Shown: piece after piece, positions 47,259 to 58,929 of the stretch
Numbering within the stretch: position 1 is the stretch's first letter
How the letters are laid out: every line of letters starts with the position of its first letter
Assembly (NCBI RefSeq): GCF_900660685.1
Contig: NZ_LR215041.1
Span: 496,001-560,000, forward strand
DNA from: Mycoplasmopsis columbina
GTDB taxonomy: Bacteria; Bacillota_I; Bacilli_A; Mycoplasmatales; Metamycoplasmataceae
Length of the DNA: 64,000 nt
Direction: 5' to 3'
Program-made: the position numbers and the translations under genes
The notes under the pieces: model-generated
The model's database searches: none
Seen by the model: only the letters and a program-made list of their open reading frames with translations
Told to the model about the DNA's origin: nothing

Positions 47259-48036
47259 TGATAATTTTATTGGAACAATAGAAATTGATGGCATACCTTA
47301 TCACGTCTATCAAAAGATAAGCAAAGCAACAGATACTTTTTCAGTAAAAATTGTAAAATCAGTTAAAAGCGGATATTTCTATTTCGTAGTTATTGCACCA
47401 CAAAAAATTACTATTGAAACTTTTTTAAAGCACGATTTAGCAAATTTAGCACTTAAAGTTTTGGATAAACCTGCTCCAAAACCAAATTTAGTTAATCAAA
47501 TGATTTTTGATTATTCTTTTGACAAATCTCTTACTAAACTATCATTTTTGGGAATTGAAAATGAAGTACAATTCTATTTTCAAACTAAACTAAATTTTAT
47601 GCATCATGACCCAGAAAAAAAGAAAATAATTTTCTATTTAAAGTGCAAAGATGATGAAAATACAAAAATTAAAAAAACTGTTTTAAAAATACTTAATGAA
47701 AAATTATTTGAATTTATAAAAAGAATTCAAGATTTTTATTGTCAAAAATTTGACTTGGTTGTTAACGAAACCAAAATTGTTCATCGAATAAAATCCTTTT
47801 GAGCCGAAAATATAGTGCATCACGTTAATGGAAATAAGCAAATAACTATTAAATATAATATTAATTTAGTTTTTTTAGAACCTTCGATCATTGAGACTAT
47901 CATTGTTCATGAATTAGCACATAATAAACATCGAAATCATAGCACCGCTTTTAAAAAAGAATGTGAATTCATGATGCCTAATTTTAAAACTGAAAATTCA
48001 AAGCTTTTAAAATATAAAATTAATCCTCATATATAA
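47248..48036 (+). CDS. YgjP-like zinc metallopeptidase domain protein
   Basis: A 262-residue protein whose C-terminal part has the zinc motif VHELAHNKHRNHSTAFKKE (HExxH plus downstream His and Glu) of the YgjP/M48-like metallopeptidases (DUF45). The N-terminal two-thirds is beta-rich with no known motif. No signal peptide is seen, so it is cytosolic. It overlaps the NERD gene and lies upstream of uvrB with a terminator between. A UGA-Trp occurs near 47803. Confidence 0.82.
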
Positions 48037-48072
48037 AATAAGATCCTCTGTTTATGAATTCAGAGTTTTATT
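48036..48072 (+). terminator. Terminator of the NERD-peptidase pair
   Basis: CTCTG (48046-48050) pairs with CAGAG (48061-48065), with A-rich sequence before and T-rich after. Confidence 0.6.
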
Positions 48073-48111
48073 TTTATATTTTTAATTAATATTGAAAATA
48101 TTAGATATTAA

Positions 48112-48117
48112 TATAAT
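48112..48117 (+). promoter_or_regulatory. -10 box next to the uvrB start
   Basis: TATAAT is followed by seven bases and ATG 48125, with no Shine-Dalgarno. It fits a leaderless uvrBA message. Confidence 0.55.
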
Positions 48118-48124
48118 TAATTTT

Positions 48125-50113
48125 ATGAATAAATATGAATTAGTTTCGAAATATCAACCAGCAGGAGATCAACCACAAGCTATTGCTGAGTTGATTGCAA
48201 ATATAGAAAATGGTGAAAAATTCCAAGTTTTAAAAGGAATTACTGGGTCTGGTAAAACTTTTACAATTGCTAATGTTATAAAACATTTTAATAGACCGGT
48301 TTTAGTTCTTTCGCACAATAAAACTTTAGCTTCACAACTTTATAGTGAACTGAAAGGTTTTTTTCCTAATAACAAAGTTGAATATTTTGTTTCCTACTTC
48401 GATTACTATCGTCCTGAGTACTATCATGTTGCTAGCGATTCATACAGTGAAAAAGTTTCACAAACTAATGCAGAATTAGATGCAATGAGAATGTCGTCCG
48501 TCAATTCAGTTTTAACAAGAAATGACACTATTGTTGTTGCTTCAGTTTCAGCTATTTATGGTGCTTTAAATCCTCAAGAATATAAAGACAATTTTTGAGA
48601 TATTCATGTTGGAATGCAAATTAGTAGACAAGAATTTTTGAGAAAACTTGTTATTTTACAATATCAAAGAAATGAAGTAGATCAACCTTTAGGATCTTTT
48701 AGTTCTAAAGGAGACATTGTTTTTATTAGACCGGCGGATGATGAAAATTATTTGATTAGAATTGAATTTTTTGGAGATGAAATTGATGGCATTGCAATCA
48801 TTCATCCAACAACTAAAGATATTTTAGAAAAAGTTAAACAACGAACAATTTTTCCTGCTCAAGCTTATACTGTTTCAAAAGATATTATTCAAGAAGCATG
48901 TCAAAAAATTTATCATGAAATGGTTGAAAGAGTTAAATATTTTGAAAGTAATAACAAACTTCTTGAAGCACAAAGAATTGAAGAAAGAACAAAAAAAGAT
49001 ATTGACTCTTTAGATCAATTTGGAGTTTGTCCAGGAATTGAAAATTACGCTTTATATATGGATAGAAGAAATCCAGGCGAAAGACCTTACACCTTATTAG
49101 ACTATTTTAAAGGTAAAAATCCACTTGTCATTATTGATGAATCTCACATGATGCTTCCACAGTTAGCTGCAATGTATCGTGGAGATAGAGCAAGAAAAGA
49201 AACACTCGTAGAATTTGGTTTTAGGTTACCTAGTGCTCTAGATAATAGACCATTACGTTTTGAAGAATTTGAAGAATGTTTTGATTTTCAAACTATCTAT
49301 ATTTCAGCAACACCAGCACAATATGAACTAGATAAAACTTATGGAGTAATTACACCTCTTTATATTCGTCCCACTGGTCTTTTAGATCCAAAAATTGAAG
49401 TTAAACCAACTAAAGGTCAAGTTGAAGACATCTATGATGAATTACAAAAGCAAAAAACAAAAGGCGAAAAAACTTTAATTTTAACTACCACAAAACGTTT
49501 AGCAGAAGAACTAACTCGTTATTTCTTACAAAAAAATGAAAAAATTGCCTACATTCATTCAGAACACAAAACATTTGAAAGAAATAATATTTTAAGAAAA
49601 CTAAGAAGCGGTATTTATGATACAGTCATTGGAATTAACTTGCTAAGAGAAGGTATTGATTTACCCGAAGTAAGCTTAATTATAGTATTAGATGCAGATA
49701 AAGAAGGATTTTTAAGATCTACAAGCAGTTTAATTCAAATTGCTGGACGGGCAGCAAGAAATGCGAATGGAAGAGTAATTTTTTACGCTGATAAAATTAC
49801 CAAAAGTATGCAAGAAACAATTGAAGACAACGAATACAAAAGAAAAATTCAAATTGCTTATAATGAAAAACACGGAATTATTCCGCAAACAATTCAAAAA
49901 CCAATTCCCGAACCAATTCAGGGAAGTGATCAATTAATTAATGACATTCAATTATTTTTAAATGCCAAGGACAAAAAAGAAAAAACGTCACTCTCAAAAG
50001 AAGAAATTTTAGCTGAATTAAGAAAACAAATGAATCAGGCTTCAAAAGAACTAGATTATGAAAGAGCAATTGAATTAAGAGATATGATCTTTGATTTAGA
50101 AGCTGGAAACTAG
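48125..50113 (+). CDS. uvrB: Excinuclease ABC subunit B
   Basis: The damage-verifying helicase of nucleotide excision repair, 662 residues. Walker A is [11 protein letters not shown] near 38-48. The beta-hairpin region reads [12 protein letters not shown], Walker B is [11 protein letters not shown], and helicase motifs V and VI are [15 protein letters not shown] and QIAGRAARN. It ends in the UvrC-binding UVR domain ([19 protein letters not shown]). An internal UGA-Trp at 48596 is read through. It is followed by uvrA after 12 bases. uvrC is not in the window. Confidence 0.98.
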
Positions 50114-50125
50114 AAAGGGTTATAA

Positions 50126-52960
50126 ATGTCAAGTAAAGAAGAAATTATTATCAAAGGAGCTAGAGAAAATAACTTAAAGAACATTTCTCTTACTCTTCCA
50201 AAAAATAAATTAATTGTTTTTACAGGACTTTCTGGTAGTGGGAAGTCTTCTTTAGCTTTTAATACTATTTATGAAGAAGGAAGAAGAAGATATGTAGATA
50301 GTTTAGGAAGCTATGCAAGAATGTTTTTAGGTGGTACAAGTAAACCTGACGTTGATTCAATTGATGGACTTAGTCCTTCAATTTCAATTGAACAAAAAAC
50401 AACTCATAACAATCCTCGTTCAACTGTTGGAACAGTAACTGAAATTTATGACTATTTTAGACTTCTTTTTGCCAGAATTGGAAAACCATTTTGTCCAAAT
50501 CATGATATTGAAATTACTTCACAAACTAACAAAGATATTATCAAATCAATTTATCAACTTCCCCAGGATAGCAAACTTTACATTCTCTCGCCTGTTGTTG
50601 ATGGTGAAAAAGGAACTTTTGCGAATTTAATTGAAAAATTAAAAAGAGAAGGTTTTATTAGAATTAAAGTTGATGGACAAATTTTGAATTTAGACGAACC
50701 TATTGTTCTTGAAAAAAATATTAAACATACTATTGATATAGTTGTTGATCGTTTAGTTTTAAATGAAGAAAATTACAATCGAATTTCTGAAGCAATCAAT
50801 GTCGGTTTAGAATACAGTAAAGGTTTAATTAAAGTTGAAACAACTGATGGTATTATTAAAACTTTTTCAAAATTACACTCATGTATTTATAAAGATTTTG
50901 AAATGCCTAAGATTGAAACTCGTCTATTTTCATTTAATTCACCTTTTGGAATGTGCTCACATTGTAAAGGTTTAGGTGTTGATTTAAAAGCTGATTTTGA
51001 TTCATTGGTACAAGAACCTTGAAGATCAATTAATCAAGGTGGAATTAAGATTTTTGAAAACACTGTTGGTACACAAAATTTAGAATGACAGGAGTTTGAA
51101 ATTTTGTGTAAGTACTACAATATTGATCTTAATACTCCAATTGAAGATTTGTCTAAAGAAGACTTAGATATAGTTAAATACGGATCAAAAGAAGAAATTG
51201 AATTTGTTCTTGTTTCAGTTAATGGTAATAAAATTAGGAGAACTAAATTTATTGAAGGTATATTAAACAAAATCGAAAGACAATATATTGAAACTTCAAG
51301 CGAAAAAATTAGAGAATGATTAAAAAAATTCATGGGTACTTTTACATGTAAACATTGTAATGGGACTAGATTAAATAAATATGCTTTAGCTGTAAAAGTT
51401 CACGGTTTTAACATTTATGACTTTGTTTCAATGAGTGTTGAAGATGCTTTAAAAACTCTTCTCAATTTAAATTTAACTGAAGAAGAAACTGCCATATCAA
51501 CCTTAATTACTACTGAATTAGTTAATCGCTTATCATTTTTACAAAATGTAGGACTTAATTATTTAACACTTAATAGAAATGCTGAAACACTTAGTGGTGG
51601 TGAAAGTCAAAGAATTAAATTAGCAACACAAATAGGATCTAATTTAACTGGTGTTTTATATGTTTTAGATGAACCTTCGATTGGTCTACACCAACGTGAT
51701 AATGACCGTTTAATTGCCACTTTAAAAAATATGGTAGATATTGGTAATACTTTGATTGTTGTTGAACATGACGAAGACACAATCAAAGCTGCTGATTTTA
51801 TTGTTGACATTGGTCCAAAAGCAGGAATTAATGGTGGTGAAGTTGTTGCAATTGGAAGTGTTGAAGACGTAAAAAATGCTAAAGAATCTCTTACAGGACA
51901 ATTTTTAAGTGGGGAGAGAAAAATTGAAATTCCTTCATCAAGAAGAAGCGGAAATGGGCAAGTTTTGGAAATTATCGGTGCTGCTGAAAATAACTTAAAA
52001 AATGTTAATGTTTCTATTCCTCTTGGTAAATTTATTGCCGTTACTGGATTAAGTGGTTCTGGAAAAAGTACTTTAATTAATGAAATTTTAGTTAATGGAT
52101 TGACTAAATCTCTCTCTAAAACAGCACAAAACATCAAAGTTGGCAAATTTAAATCTTTTAAAAATTTAAAAGCTATTGATAAGGTTATTCCTGTTTCTCA
52201 ATCTCCAATTGGTAGAACACCTCGTTCTAATCCAGCAACATATACTTCTGTATTTGATGACATTCGTGATATTTTTGCTTCCACAGAAGAATCAAGAGCA
52301 AGAGCATATCAAAAAGCACGCTTTTCATTTAATATTTCTGGTGGAAGATGTGAAAAATGTCAAGGTGATGGTTCAATTAAAATTGAAATGCATTTTTTAC
52401 CAGATGTGTACATAACTTGTGATGAATGTGATGGAGCAAGATACAATCGTGAAACATTGGAAATCAAATATCATAATAAAAACATATCTGATATTTTGAA
52501 TATGACCGTTGATGAAGCTATTGAATTTTTCCAAATGCGTCAACAAATAGTGACTAAATTAAAAACTTTACAAGATGTTGGTTTAGGATATATTAAACTT
52601 GGACAATCTTCAACAACCCTTTCAGGTGGTGAAGCCCAAAGAGTAAAATTAGCAACTTATTTACAAAAGAAACCAACTGGAAAAACATTATTTGTTCTTG
52701 ATGAACCAACTACTGGATTGCATTCATATGACGTTGCTAATTTATTGAATGTTTTAAATCGTATTGTAGATAACGGTGACACGGTTTTAGTTATTGAACA
52801 TAATTTAGATGTGATTAAATGCGCTGATTACATTATTGATTTAGGACCAGAAGGTGGTATTAATGGTGGACAGATTGTCGCAAGTGGAACTCCTGAACAG
52901 GTTGCTAAAAACGAAAATAGTTTTACTGGTATTTACCTTAGAAAAATGTTAGAAAATTAG
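50126..52960 (+). CDS. uvrA: Excinuclease ABC subunit A
   Basis: The damage-recognition ATPase of excision repair, 944 residues. Two ABC modules are present: [19 protein letters not shown] near 35 and [15 protein letters not shown] near 642. Zinc fingers are CSHCKGLG with CKHCNGTR, and [14 protein letters not shown] with CDECDGAR. Signature motifs [16 protein letters not shown] and [15 protein letters not shown] complete each half. UGA-Trp codons occur (WRSINQGG, EWQEFE). RBS GAAAGGG lies before the ATG. It is the second gene of a uvrBA operon. Confidence 0.98.
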
Positions 52961-52985
52961 AAATCTTTTATGATTTCTTTTTTTA
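52959..52985 (+). terminator. uvrBA terminator
   Basis: AGAAATC (52959-52965) pairs with GATTTCT (52972-52978), followed by a T-run. Confidence 0.75.
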
Positions 52986-53111
52986 TTTTCAATACTTGGA
53001 ATTAATTTTTAACCTCTTATTTGGTAAACTAAATAAATAAGTATTAATATTAGTTATAATATAATTAAATTCATATTGTTCTAATAAATATGATAACGAG
53101 TGAAAGAAAAG

Positions 53112-55127
53112 ATGAAAAAAAAGTTTAAACAATTTTTATATATGTTTAGTGCTACTATAGGAGCTGTTTTATTTATTTCTCTCCTTGTTTTTTATTTAAT
53201 TAAAAATCAAAATTCAGAAAATACTGAAAATTTAAATATTCATTTAAGCACTTTTCTAATTGTTGGAATTATTTTAAGTTTTATTATTTTTATTTTGTTT
53301 AGTCTCTTGATTGTGAAAAGTTATTCAAGAAAACAAATAATTGCAAAAGAATCATTTAGTAGTTATATGGACGAAATAATCAATCATAACATGTTGGGAA
53401 CAATCATTTTTGATATTGATGGAAAAATTCTTTGAACTAGTAAATTTATTAGGAAAAGATTTGGTAGAAAATGAATTGGTGATTCCGTTGAGAATTTCTT
53501 TCAAAATGTAAATATTAAATTGAGTGAAGTAAATAAAGAATTTGAATTTCAACATCAAACTTTTTACTACTCTGTAAACATGTGAAATTTGGAAAACTCT
53601 TTAAGTATTAAAGATATCACTCTAGAAAAAAGAGTTTTAGAAGTTTATGATCAAGACTCCTTAGTTTTAGGAGAAATTGAAATAGATAATTATCAACTTT
53701 ACCAGTCAACTCTCTCAGAAGAACAAATTTATAATGTTAATAAAGAAGTGGTTAAAGTTTTAGATAATTTAGTAACAAAATATAACTTAGTTTATCGTCA
53801 GTATAACACAAATGGTAAGTTCTTAATAATTACAAACAAAAATTCTATAGAACAGATGAAAGAAGAAGAATTTCAATTTTTTAAAGAACTTCATGATATT
53901 CTAAAAAACAATGATAAAACTATTATGATCTCAGTTTCTGCTGGATTTGCAGTTGGAACAAGCAATATTTTAGAAAAAATGGAACAAGCAAAACAAGCTC
54001 TATTACAAGCACAAAATAGAGGTGGTGATCAAGTTGCAATTTTTTCAAATATTAACATGCCTCTTTACTATGGTTCTTCAAAAGAAATACTTCCTAGTGT
54101 TGATCGGACCAAAGTTAAAGCAATCACTTATTTAATTGACAAAAAAATGAAAAATAAAGAAATTAAAAAAGTTATTGTTTATGGGCATGCCAATGCTGAT
54201 TTGGATGCAATAGGATCTGCTTTGGGTATTGTTGCTTTAGCTAAAGCGTACAAAAAAGAAGCTTACATTTGTACTTCAACACAAGATCAAACGACAATTA
54301 AAGCTATCGACCAATATTTTGATCACGATGACGAAATATTTATTAAACCAAGACAAGCGGACAATTTAACTGATGAATCAACTCTTGTATTTTTGGTAGA
54401 TAATTCTCATCCAAATAGAACTGATAATCCAAATTTACTATTAAATGCTAAAGATACAAATGTTTTTGTTTTAGATCATCACCGTTTAGGTATGCCAATC
54501 GATTTCGCACCAAAACAGAATCGAATTATTGATCCTTCAGCATCATCTGCTTCTGAAATTGTTTCTGAAATTCTTATGTTTTCTTCTAAAAATGTCAACT
54601 TGGATACTAGAACAGCACAAATGCTTTTAAATGGAATTTACTTAGACACCTTACAATTTCAAAAGCATGTAACATCAAAAACATTTGAGGCCGCTTCTTG
54701 ATTACAATCAAAAGGTGCGGATTCAGTTAAAAGTAGTGAAGCATTAAAAATAAATGCTGAAATTTATGAAAAAATTAATGAAGTTTTATCAACTTTACAA
54801 GAAGTTAAACCTGGTTTCTATTTAGCATACAAAGATATTCCATTATCAAATGATGTGATTTCAATTGCTGCTGAAGAAATTTTAAGAATCAGTGGAAGGA
54901 AAGCAAGTTTTGTAGTCGCCAAAACAGAAAAAGGTGATAAATACAAACTAAGCGCGAGAGGAATTGATACCAATGTGCAAATAATAGCTGAAATGGTTGG
55001 TGGTGGAGGACATTTTGGAACTGCTGCCGCCACAACATCAAAAGAAAGTTTAGAAGAATTTATCGATAATATAAAACAAGCAATAGTGAGTGTGAAACAT
55101 GAAAGTAATATTAATAAAAGATTGTAA
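53112..55127 (+). CDS. gdpP: Cyclic-di-AMP phosphodiesterase GdpP
   Basis: A 671-residue membrane protein with two N-terminal helices (around 8-30 and 50-70), a degenerate PAS domain, a degenerate GGDEF domain ending NRGGDQVAIF and a DHH/DHHA1 domain. DHH motifs are YGHANADLDAIGSALG and VFVLDHHRLG. DHHA1 is MVGGGGHFGTAAA. The layout is that of GdpP, which hydrolyses the second messenger c-di-AMP. The gdpP-rplI-dnaB order is conserved in Firmicutes, supporting the call. A GTG at 53100 would add four residues. Trp codons by UGA are spread throughout. Confidence 0.93.
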
Positions 55128-55554
55128 AGATGGAAAAGCAAATACAATTATTGAAGTAGCTAATGGTTATGGAAATAACTTTTTAATTGCAAAAGGTTTT
55201 GCCGTTCCTTATAACGAAACGACAAAAAAAGATTTAGAAAAAAGATTGCATAATTTAGTAGCAAACGAAATGCAATTAAGAGCACAGGCTTTAGAATTAA
55301 AAGAAAAACTTGAGAGTGAAGTACTTGAATATGTACTTGATGCAAAAATTGATGCTAATGGTAATTTAAATGTGCATAATGCAATTTCAACTAAAGATGT
55401 TATGAAAGATTTAGTTAAAAAAGGCTATAAATTAGATAAATATGCTGTACAAAAAGTTCATTTAGTTTCAAATGGAACACATGAAATCGATATACATATT
55501 TATAATGATATCGTTGCAAAATTAAAGGTGGTTATAACAATCAATGCCAGATAA
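55099..55554 (+). CDS. rplI: 50S ribosomal protein L9
   Basis: A 151-residue L9, which binds 23S rRNA through its N-terminal domain (MKVILIKDCKDGKANTIIEV, GYGNNFLIAKGFAVPY) followed by a long connecting helix and a C-terminal domain. It starts inside the 3' end of gdpP (29-base overlap) and its own end overlaps dnaB by 11 bases. Confidence 0.95.
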   Translation: MKVILIKDCKDGKANTIIEVANGYGNNFLIAKGFAVPYNETTKKDLEKRLHNLVANEMQLRAQALELKEKLESEVLEYVLDAKIDANGNLNVHNAISTKDVMKDLVKKGYKLDKYAVQKVHLVSNGTHEIDIHIYNDIVAKLKVVITINAR

Positions 55555-57004
55555 TAATGAAATAATTAGATCCGTAAATAACGAACTTATACATGATAAA
55601 AAGTTAGAACAAAAAGTTTTAGCTTTGGTTTTAAATAACCAAAAAATTTCTCATCAAATTATTCCATATTTAATGGAAGATGATTTTTATGTTTACGAAC
55701 ATAAAAATTTATTTGTTGTTTTAAAAACTTTATATGATGAAACTGCTTCTATTAATGATCAAAGTATTACTGAAAAAGCATGAGCTAAAGGTTTAAAAAA
55801 TGTTAATCAATCTTTACTTAATGAAATTTATACCGCAAGTGCTTTTGAAGCTAATGTTCAATCATATTTAGACAACATTATAAGACTTTCAAAATTAAGA
55901 CAAATTCAGAAAAAAACAGTAAACATTGTTAATAAATTTAATTCAAATACATCACAAAATATTTCAGATGATGAAATAATAAATGATCTACAAGAACTTT
56001 TAATTAATATTGATCGTAAATCAGTAAGCGAAAATTTTTTAACTAGTGAAAAAGTTAGTGATGAATATTATAGAAATTTACAAAAACGTAGAAATTCTAA
56101 AAATGAAATTAATGGCTTAGCGACAGGATACACATTATTTGACAATTTGAACCAAGGTTTGCAACCTACTGAATTAATTATTTTGGCTGCTCGTCCTGCA
56201 ATGGGAAAAACTGCATTCGCCTTAAATATAGCATTAAATGTAGCAAAATATGCTCCAATAAAAGATGGAATTGATAATAACAAAAACGTTGCTTTCTTTA
56301 GTTTAGAAATGAGTCCTGAACAATTAATGGGCCGTATTTATGGTGCAACAACTAATATTCCCGCATCTAAATTAAAAGAAGCTAAATTTTTAACTGATCA
56401 TGAAATTTTAAAAATTCAGAATTTAAAATTGCATCAAATTGATAAATTAAATTTATTTATAGATGATTCTGGAACCACAACTTTAAATACTTTAATTTGA
56501 AAATGTAGAAGATTACACAAAATAAAACCATTAGATTTAATCGTTATTGATTATCTACAATTAATCAATGTTGATAATAAATCACGGGGCGATAGTAGAC
56601 AAAACGAAGTTGCAACAATTAGTAGAAGTTTAAAATTGTTAGCTAAGGAATTAAATATTCCAATCATTGCTCTTTCACAACTTTCAAGGGATGTTGAAAA
56701 AAGAGAAAACAAAAAACCAATGTTGGCTGATTTAAGAGAAAGTGGAGCCATCGAACAAGATGCTGACATCGTTATGTTTCTCTATAGAGAAAACTACTAT
56801 AAAAAGGCAAAAAAAGTTGAAACTAATCCTAGCGAAATGTATAATAGTGAACCTACAATTGTTGATTTAATTGTTGCAAAAAATAGAAGTGGATCAAATG
56901 CAGAAATCAAATTACTTTTTGACATGCCAACAGGAAGATTTGAAAATATTGATTGAGATCAAATTAATAGATATAATAAAATATCAAGTGAGGAAAATAA
57001 CTAA
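55544..57004 (+). CDS. dnaB: Replicative DNA helicase DnaB
   Basis: A 486-residue hexameric helicase of the replication fork. The N-terminal domain (KKLEQKVLALVLNN...LMEDDFYVYEHKNLF) leads to the RecA-like core: Walker A AARPAMGKTAFALN near 218, FFSLEMSPEQLMGR, Walker B LIVIDYLQLI, and the sensor AKNRSGSNAEIKL near the end. The usual FDNLNQGLQPTELIILAARP linker is present. The Bacillus name is dnaC. UGA-Trp codons are read through. The CNNM gene starts two bases after its stop. Confidence 0.95.
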
Positions 57005-57006
57005 TC

Positions 57007-58311
57007 ATGGGGCTGATTGTTTTAATAATCTTTTTAGTTCTTTTAATAATTGGTAGTGGATTTTTTAGCGCTGGCGAAACAGCTTATACTTCACTAAATC
57101 CTGGAAAAGTAGAAACATTAATTGATAAAAAAAGTTTTGGCGCAAAATTAATAAAAAAACAATATAAATTTTTCAACCAAACCTTGGCTACCATTTTAAT
57201 ATGTAACAATATAGTTAACATTGCTTCATCATCCTTAATTTCTTACATTTTAAGCACAAAAATTCAGGGTATTTCGAACGATTATAATGTTTTAATTTCA
57301 ACAGTTGTAATGACGCCTATTATTGTTCTTTTTGGTGAAATTATTCCAAAATTAGTAGCTAAAGCACATCCTATTTACTCTGCTCAATTTCTCTGCTATC
57401 CACTTTTATTCTTTTATTATTTATTTTGAATTTTTACATATCCAATAAGCAAAATTGGGAAAAAAATTTATATAACTAACACAGAGCAAGACGTTAAAAA
57501 TTTAATTGATGTAGCACAAAATGAGGGCGTTTTAGAAACTAATGAAAGTATTATGGCGCAAAATGCTTTGGATTTAGATAGTACAAAAGTAAGAAAACAT
57601 TATATTCGTTTAAAAGATGTTTCTTTTGTTAATGGTGATGATTCAATTAGTGTTGCGCAAGAAATTTTTCTTGACACAAATTATAGTCGTTTGCCGGTGA
57701 AAAACAAGGATGGAGAATTTATTGGAATTGTTCTATTAAAAGATATTTTTCACCTACAAAGAGGAAAAATTATTAGTTATCTGAAAACAATTCCTACAAT
57801 TAGTGCCAATATTTCTCTAGCTCGTGCATTAGAAATTTTAAGAATGAACAAGGCGCAAATGGCTTTTGTGACAGAAAATAATAATTCTCGTGAAACATTA
57901 GGAATTATAACTATTGAAGATATTCTTGAAGAAATTGTTGGTGAAATTTACGATGAATATGATGAAGATGAATGAAAAGAAATTTCAGAAATTAGTTTGG
58001 AACTTTACCACGTTTTATCAAATGTTAAGATGAAAGACATTGTCAAACGTCTAGAAATTGAAATTAATATTTCAAAAAAAGAATTGGATATGCAACTAAA
58101 AAACTTTCTTGAACATCGTAGTGGTAAAAAAATGAGTAAAAGTCTTGAATATTCGGTAGATGACGTTACTTTTTCAGCCCTTAAACAAATTAACAAAAAA
58201 AACAATCTTTGAAGCATTGAGATTTCTCTTGGGAATCAAGCAGATGTAAAAAATGATTTAAATGAAACAATCATTATAAATCAAAGTGATCTTAACAATC
58301 AAAACGTCTAA
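57007..58311 (+). CDS. CNNM/CBS-domain transporter (hemolysin-C family)
   Basis: A 434-residue membrane protein of the CNNM/CorC (HlyC) family, implicated in Mg2+ or Co2+ export. The N-terminal CNNM region has four hydrophobic segments and the family motifs FFSAGETAYTSLNPGKV near 20, CNNIVNIASSSL and FGEIIPKLVAKAHP. Two CBS modules (VSFVNGDDSISV, LPVKNKDGEFIGIVLLKDI; FVTENNNSRETLGIITIEDI) and a corC-like C-terminal domain follow. Three UGA codons are Trp. It is at the end of the gdpP-rplI-dnaB operon. Confidence 0.9.
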
Positions 58312-58325
58312 AAAGCGTTTTTTTT
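58301..58325 (+). terminator. Terminator of the gdpP-rplI-dnaB operon
   Basis: AAAACG (58301-58306) pairs with CGTTTT (58316-58321), followed by T residues. It overlaps the last codons. Confidence 0.7.
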
Positions 58326-58411
58326 GTTTTCATTTAAACTCAAAAAAGTTTATTTTTATATACTTTTTCATAAAAAAATTCATTTTTTGATTTGATAACT
58401 TAAAAAAGTAA

Positions 58412-58459
58412 TATACTAAAATGTGTATTACAACAAACTTCTTCATTTTTGGTAATACA
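58412..58459 (+). promoter_or_regulatory. Promoter and palindrome ahead of the cysteine-rich gene
   Basis: TATACT (58412-58417) is a likely -10 box. Immediately after it, TGTATTAC (58424-58431) and GTAATACA (58452-58459) form an 8-bp perfect inverted repeat with 20 bases between. It could be an operator for a metal-responsive repressor or a 5' hairpin. Neither is proven. Confidence 0.5.
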
Positions 58460-58488
58460 TATTTAATTTATTAGACTAAGGAGACAAA

Positions 58489-58689
58489 ATGAACTGTTCA
58501 AAAGATAAAGCATGTGCAAGTTCATGTTCAGCAGAAAAAACTTCATGCTGTGGTAAAGAAAAAGAAACTTGTTGCTCACAAAACAAAAGTTGCGGAGAAA
58601 AATCAAGTTGCTCACAAGCAAAACCTTCTTCATGCGAGAAAAAAGAAGAAAAATGCGCATGCACTAAATGCTCATGTGCTTCTTGCTAA
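58489..58689 (+). CDS. Cysteine-rich, metallothionein-like small protein
   Basis: A 66-residue protein with 15 cysteines (23 percent), many in CC, CxC or CxxC groups: SCCGKEKETCC and CACTKCSCASC at the end. Lys, Glu and Ser make up most of the rest, with almost no hydrophobic residues. Such composition is typical of metallothioneins or other thiol-rich metal buffers. No known mycoplasma family comes to mind. It has its own promoter, a strong RBS (TAAGGAGA, ending eight bases upstream) and its own terminator, so it is probably well expressed. Function is inferred from composition alone. Confidence 0.8.
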   Translation: MNCSKDKACASSCSAEKTSCCGKEKETCCSQNKSCGEKSSCSQAKPSSCEKKEEKCACTKCSCASC

Positions 58690-58707
58690 AATTTAAATAA
58701 CTTTGGC

Positions 58708-58738
58708 AAAGTGTAACTATTTTGTTACACTTTTTTTA
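58708..58738 (+). terminator. Terminator of the cysteine-rich gene
   Basis: AAAGTGTAAC (58708-58717) pairs with GTTACACTTT (58724-58733), followed by T residues. Confidence 0.9.
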
Positions 58739-58764
58739 TTTGAAAATAAATAATATTTTTTATT

Positions 58765-58791
58765 TTGACTTTTATTTACAAGTGCTATAAT
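58765..58791 (+). promoter_or_regulatory. Promoter of tRNA-Gly
   Basis: TTGACT (58765-58770) and TATAAT (58786-58791) are separated by 15 bp. A TG precedes the -10 box (extended -10), which would compensate for the short spacer. Confidence 0.7.
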
Positions 58792-58812
58792 AATCAAGCA
58801 AATTAATAACAA

Positions 58813-58886
58813 GGAAATGTAGTTCAATGGTAGAACTTCAGCCTTCCAAGCTGACTATGCGGGTTCGATTCCCGTCATTTCCTCCA
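58813..58886 (+). tRNA. trnG: tRNA-Gly (anticodon UCC)
   Basis: A 74-base cloverleaf with acceptor pairs GGAAATG/CATTTCC. The anticodon arm is TCAGC-CTTCCAA-GCTGA with anticodon TCC, the T arm is CGGG-TTCGATT-CCCG, and the CCA is encoded. In mycoplasmas one such tRNA often reads all glycine codons. Confidence 0.97.
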
Positions 58887-58903
58887 AATGATTAACTTCA
58901 CCA

Positions 58904-58929
58904 AAAATACTCATAAGGGTATTTTTTTT
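58904..58929 (+). terminator. tRNA-Gly terminator
   Basis: AAAATAC (58904-58910) pairs with GTATTTT (58919-58925), followed by T residues. Confidence 0.8.

Noticed and set aside
58463-58664. Two minus-strand ORFs and a second plus-strand frame over the cysteine-rich gene
   Set aside because: The frame 58489-58689 has the RBS and a sensible composition; the others lack initiation signals.
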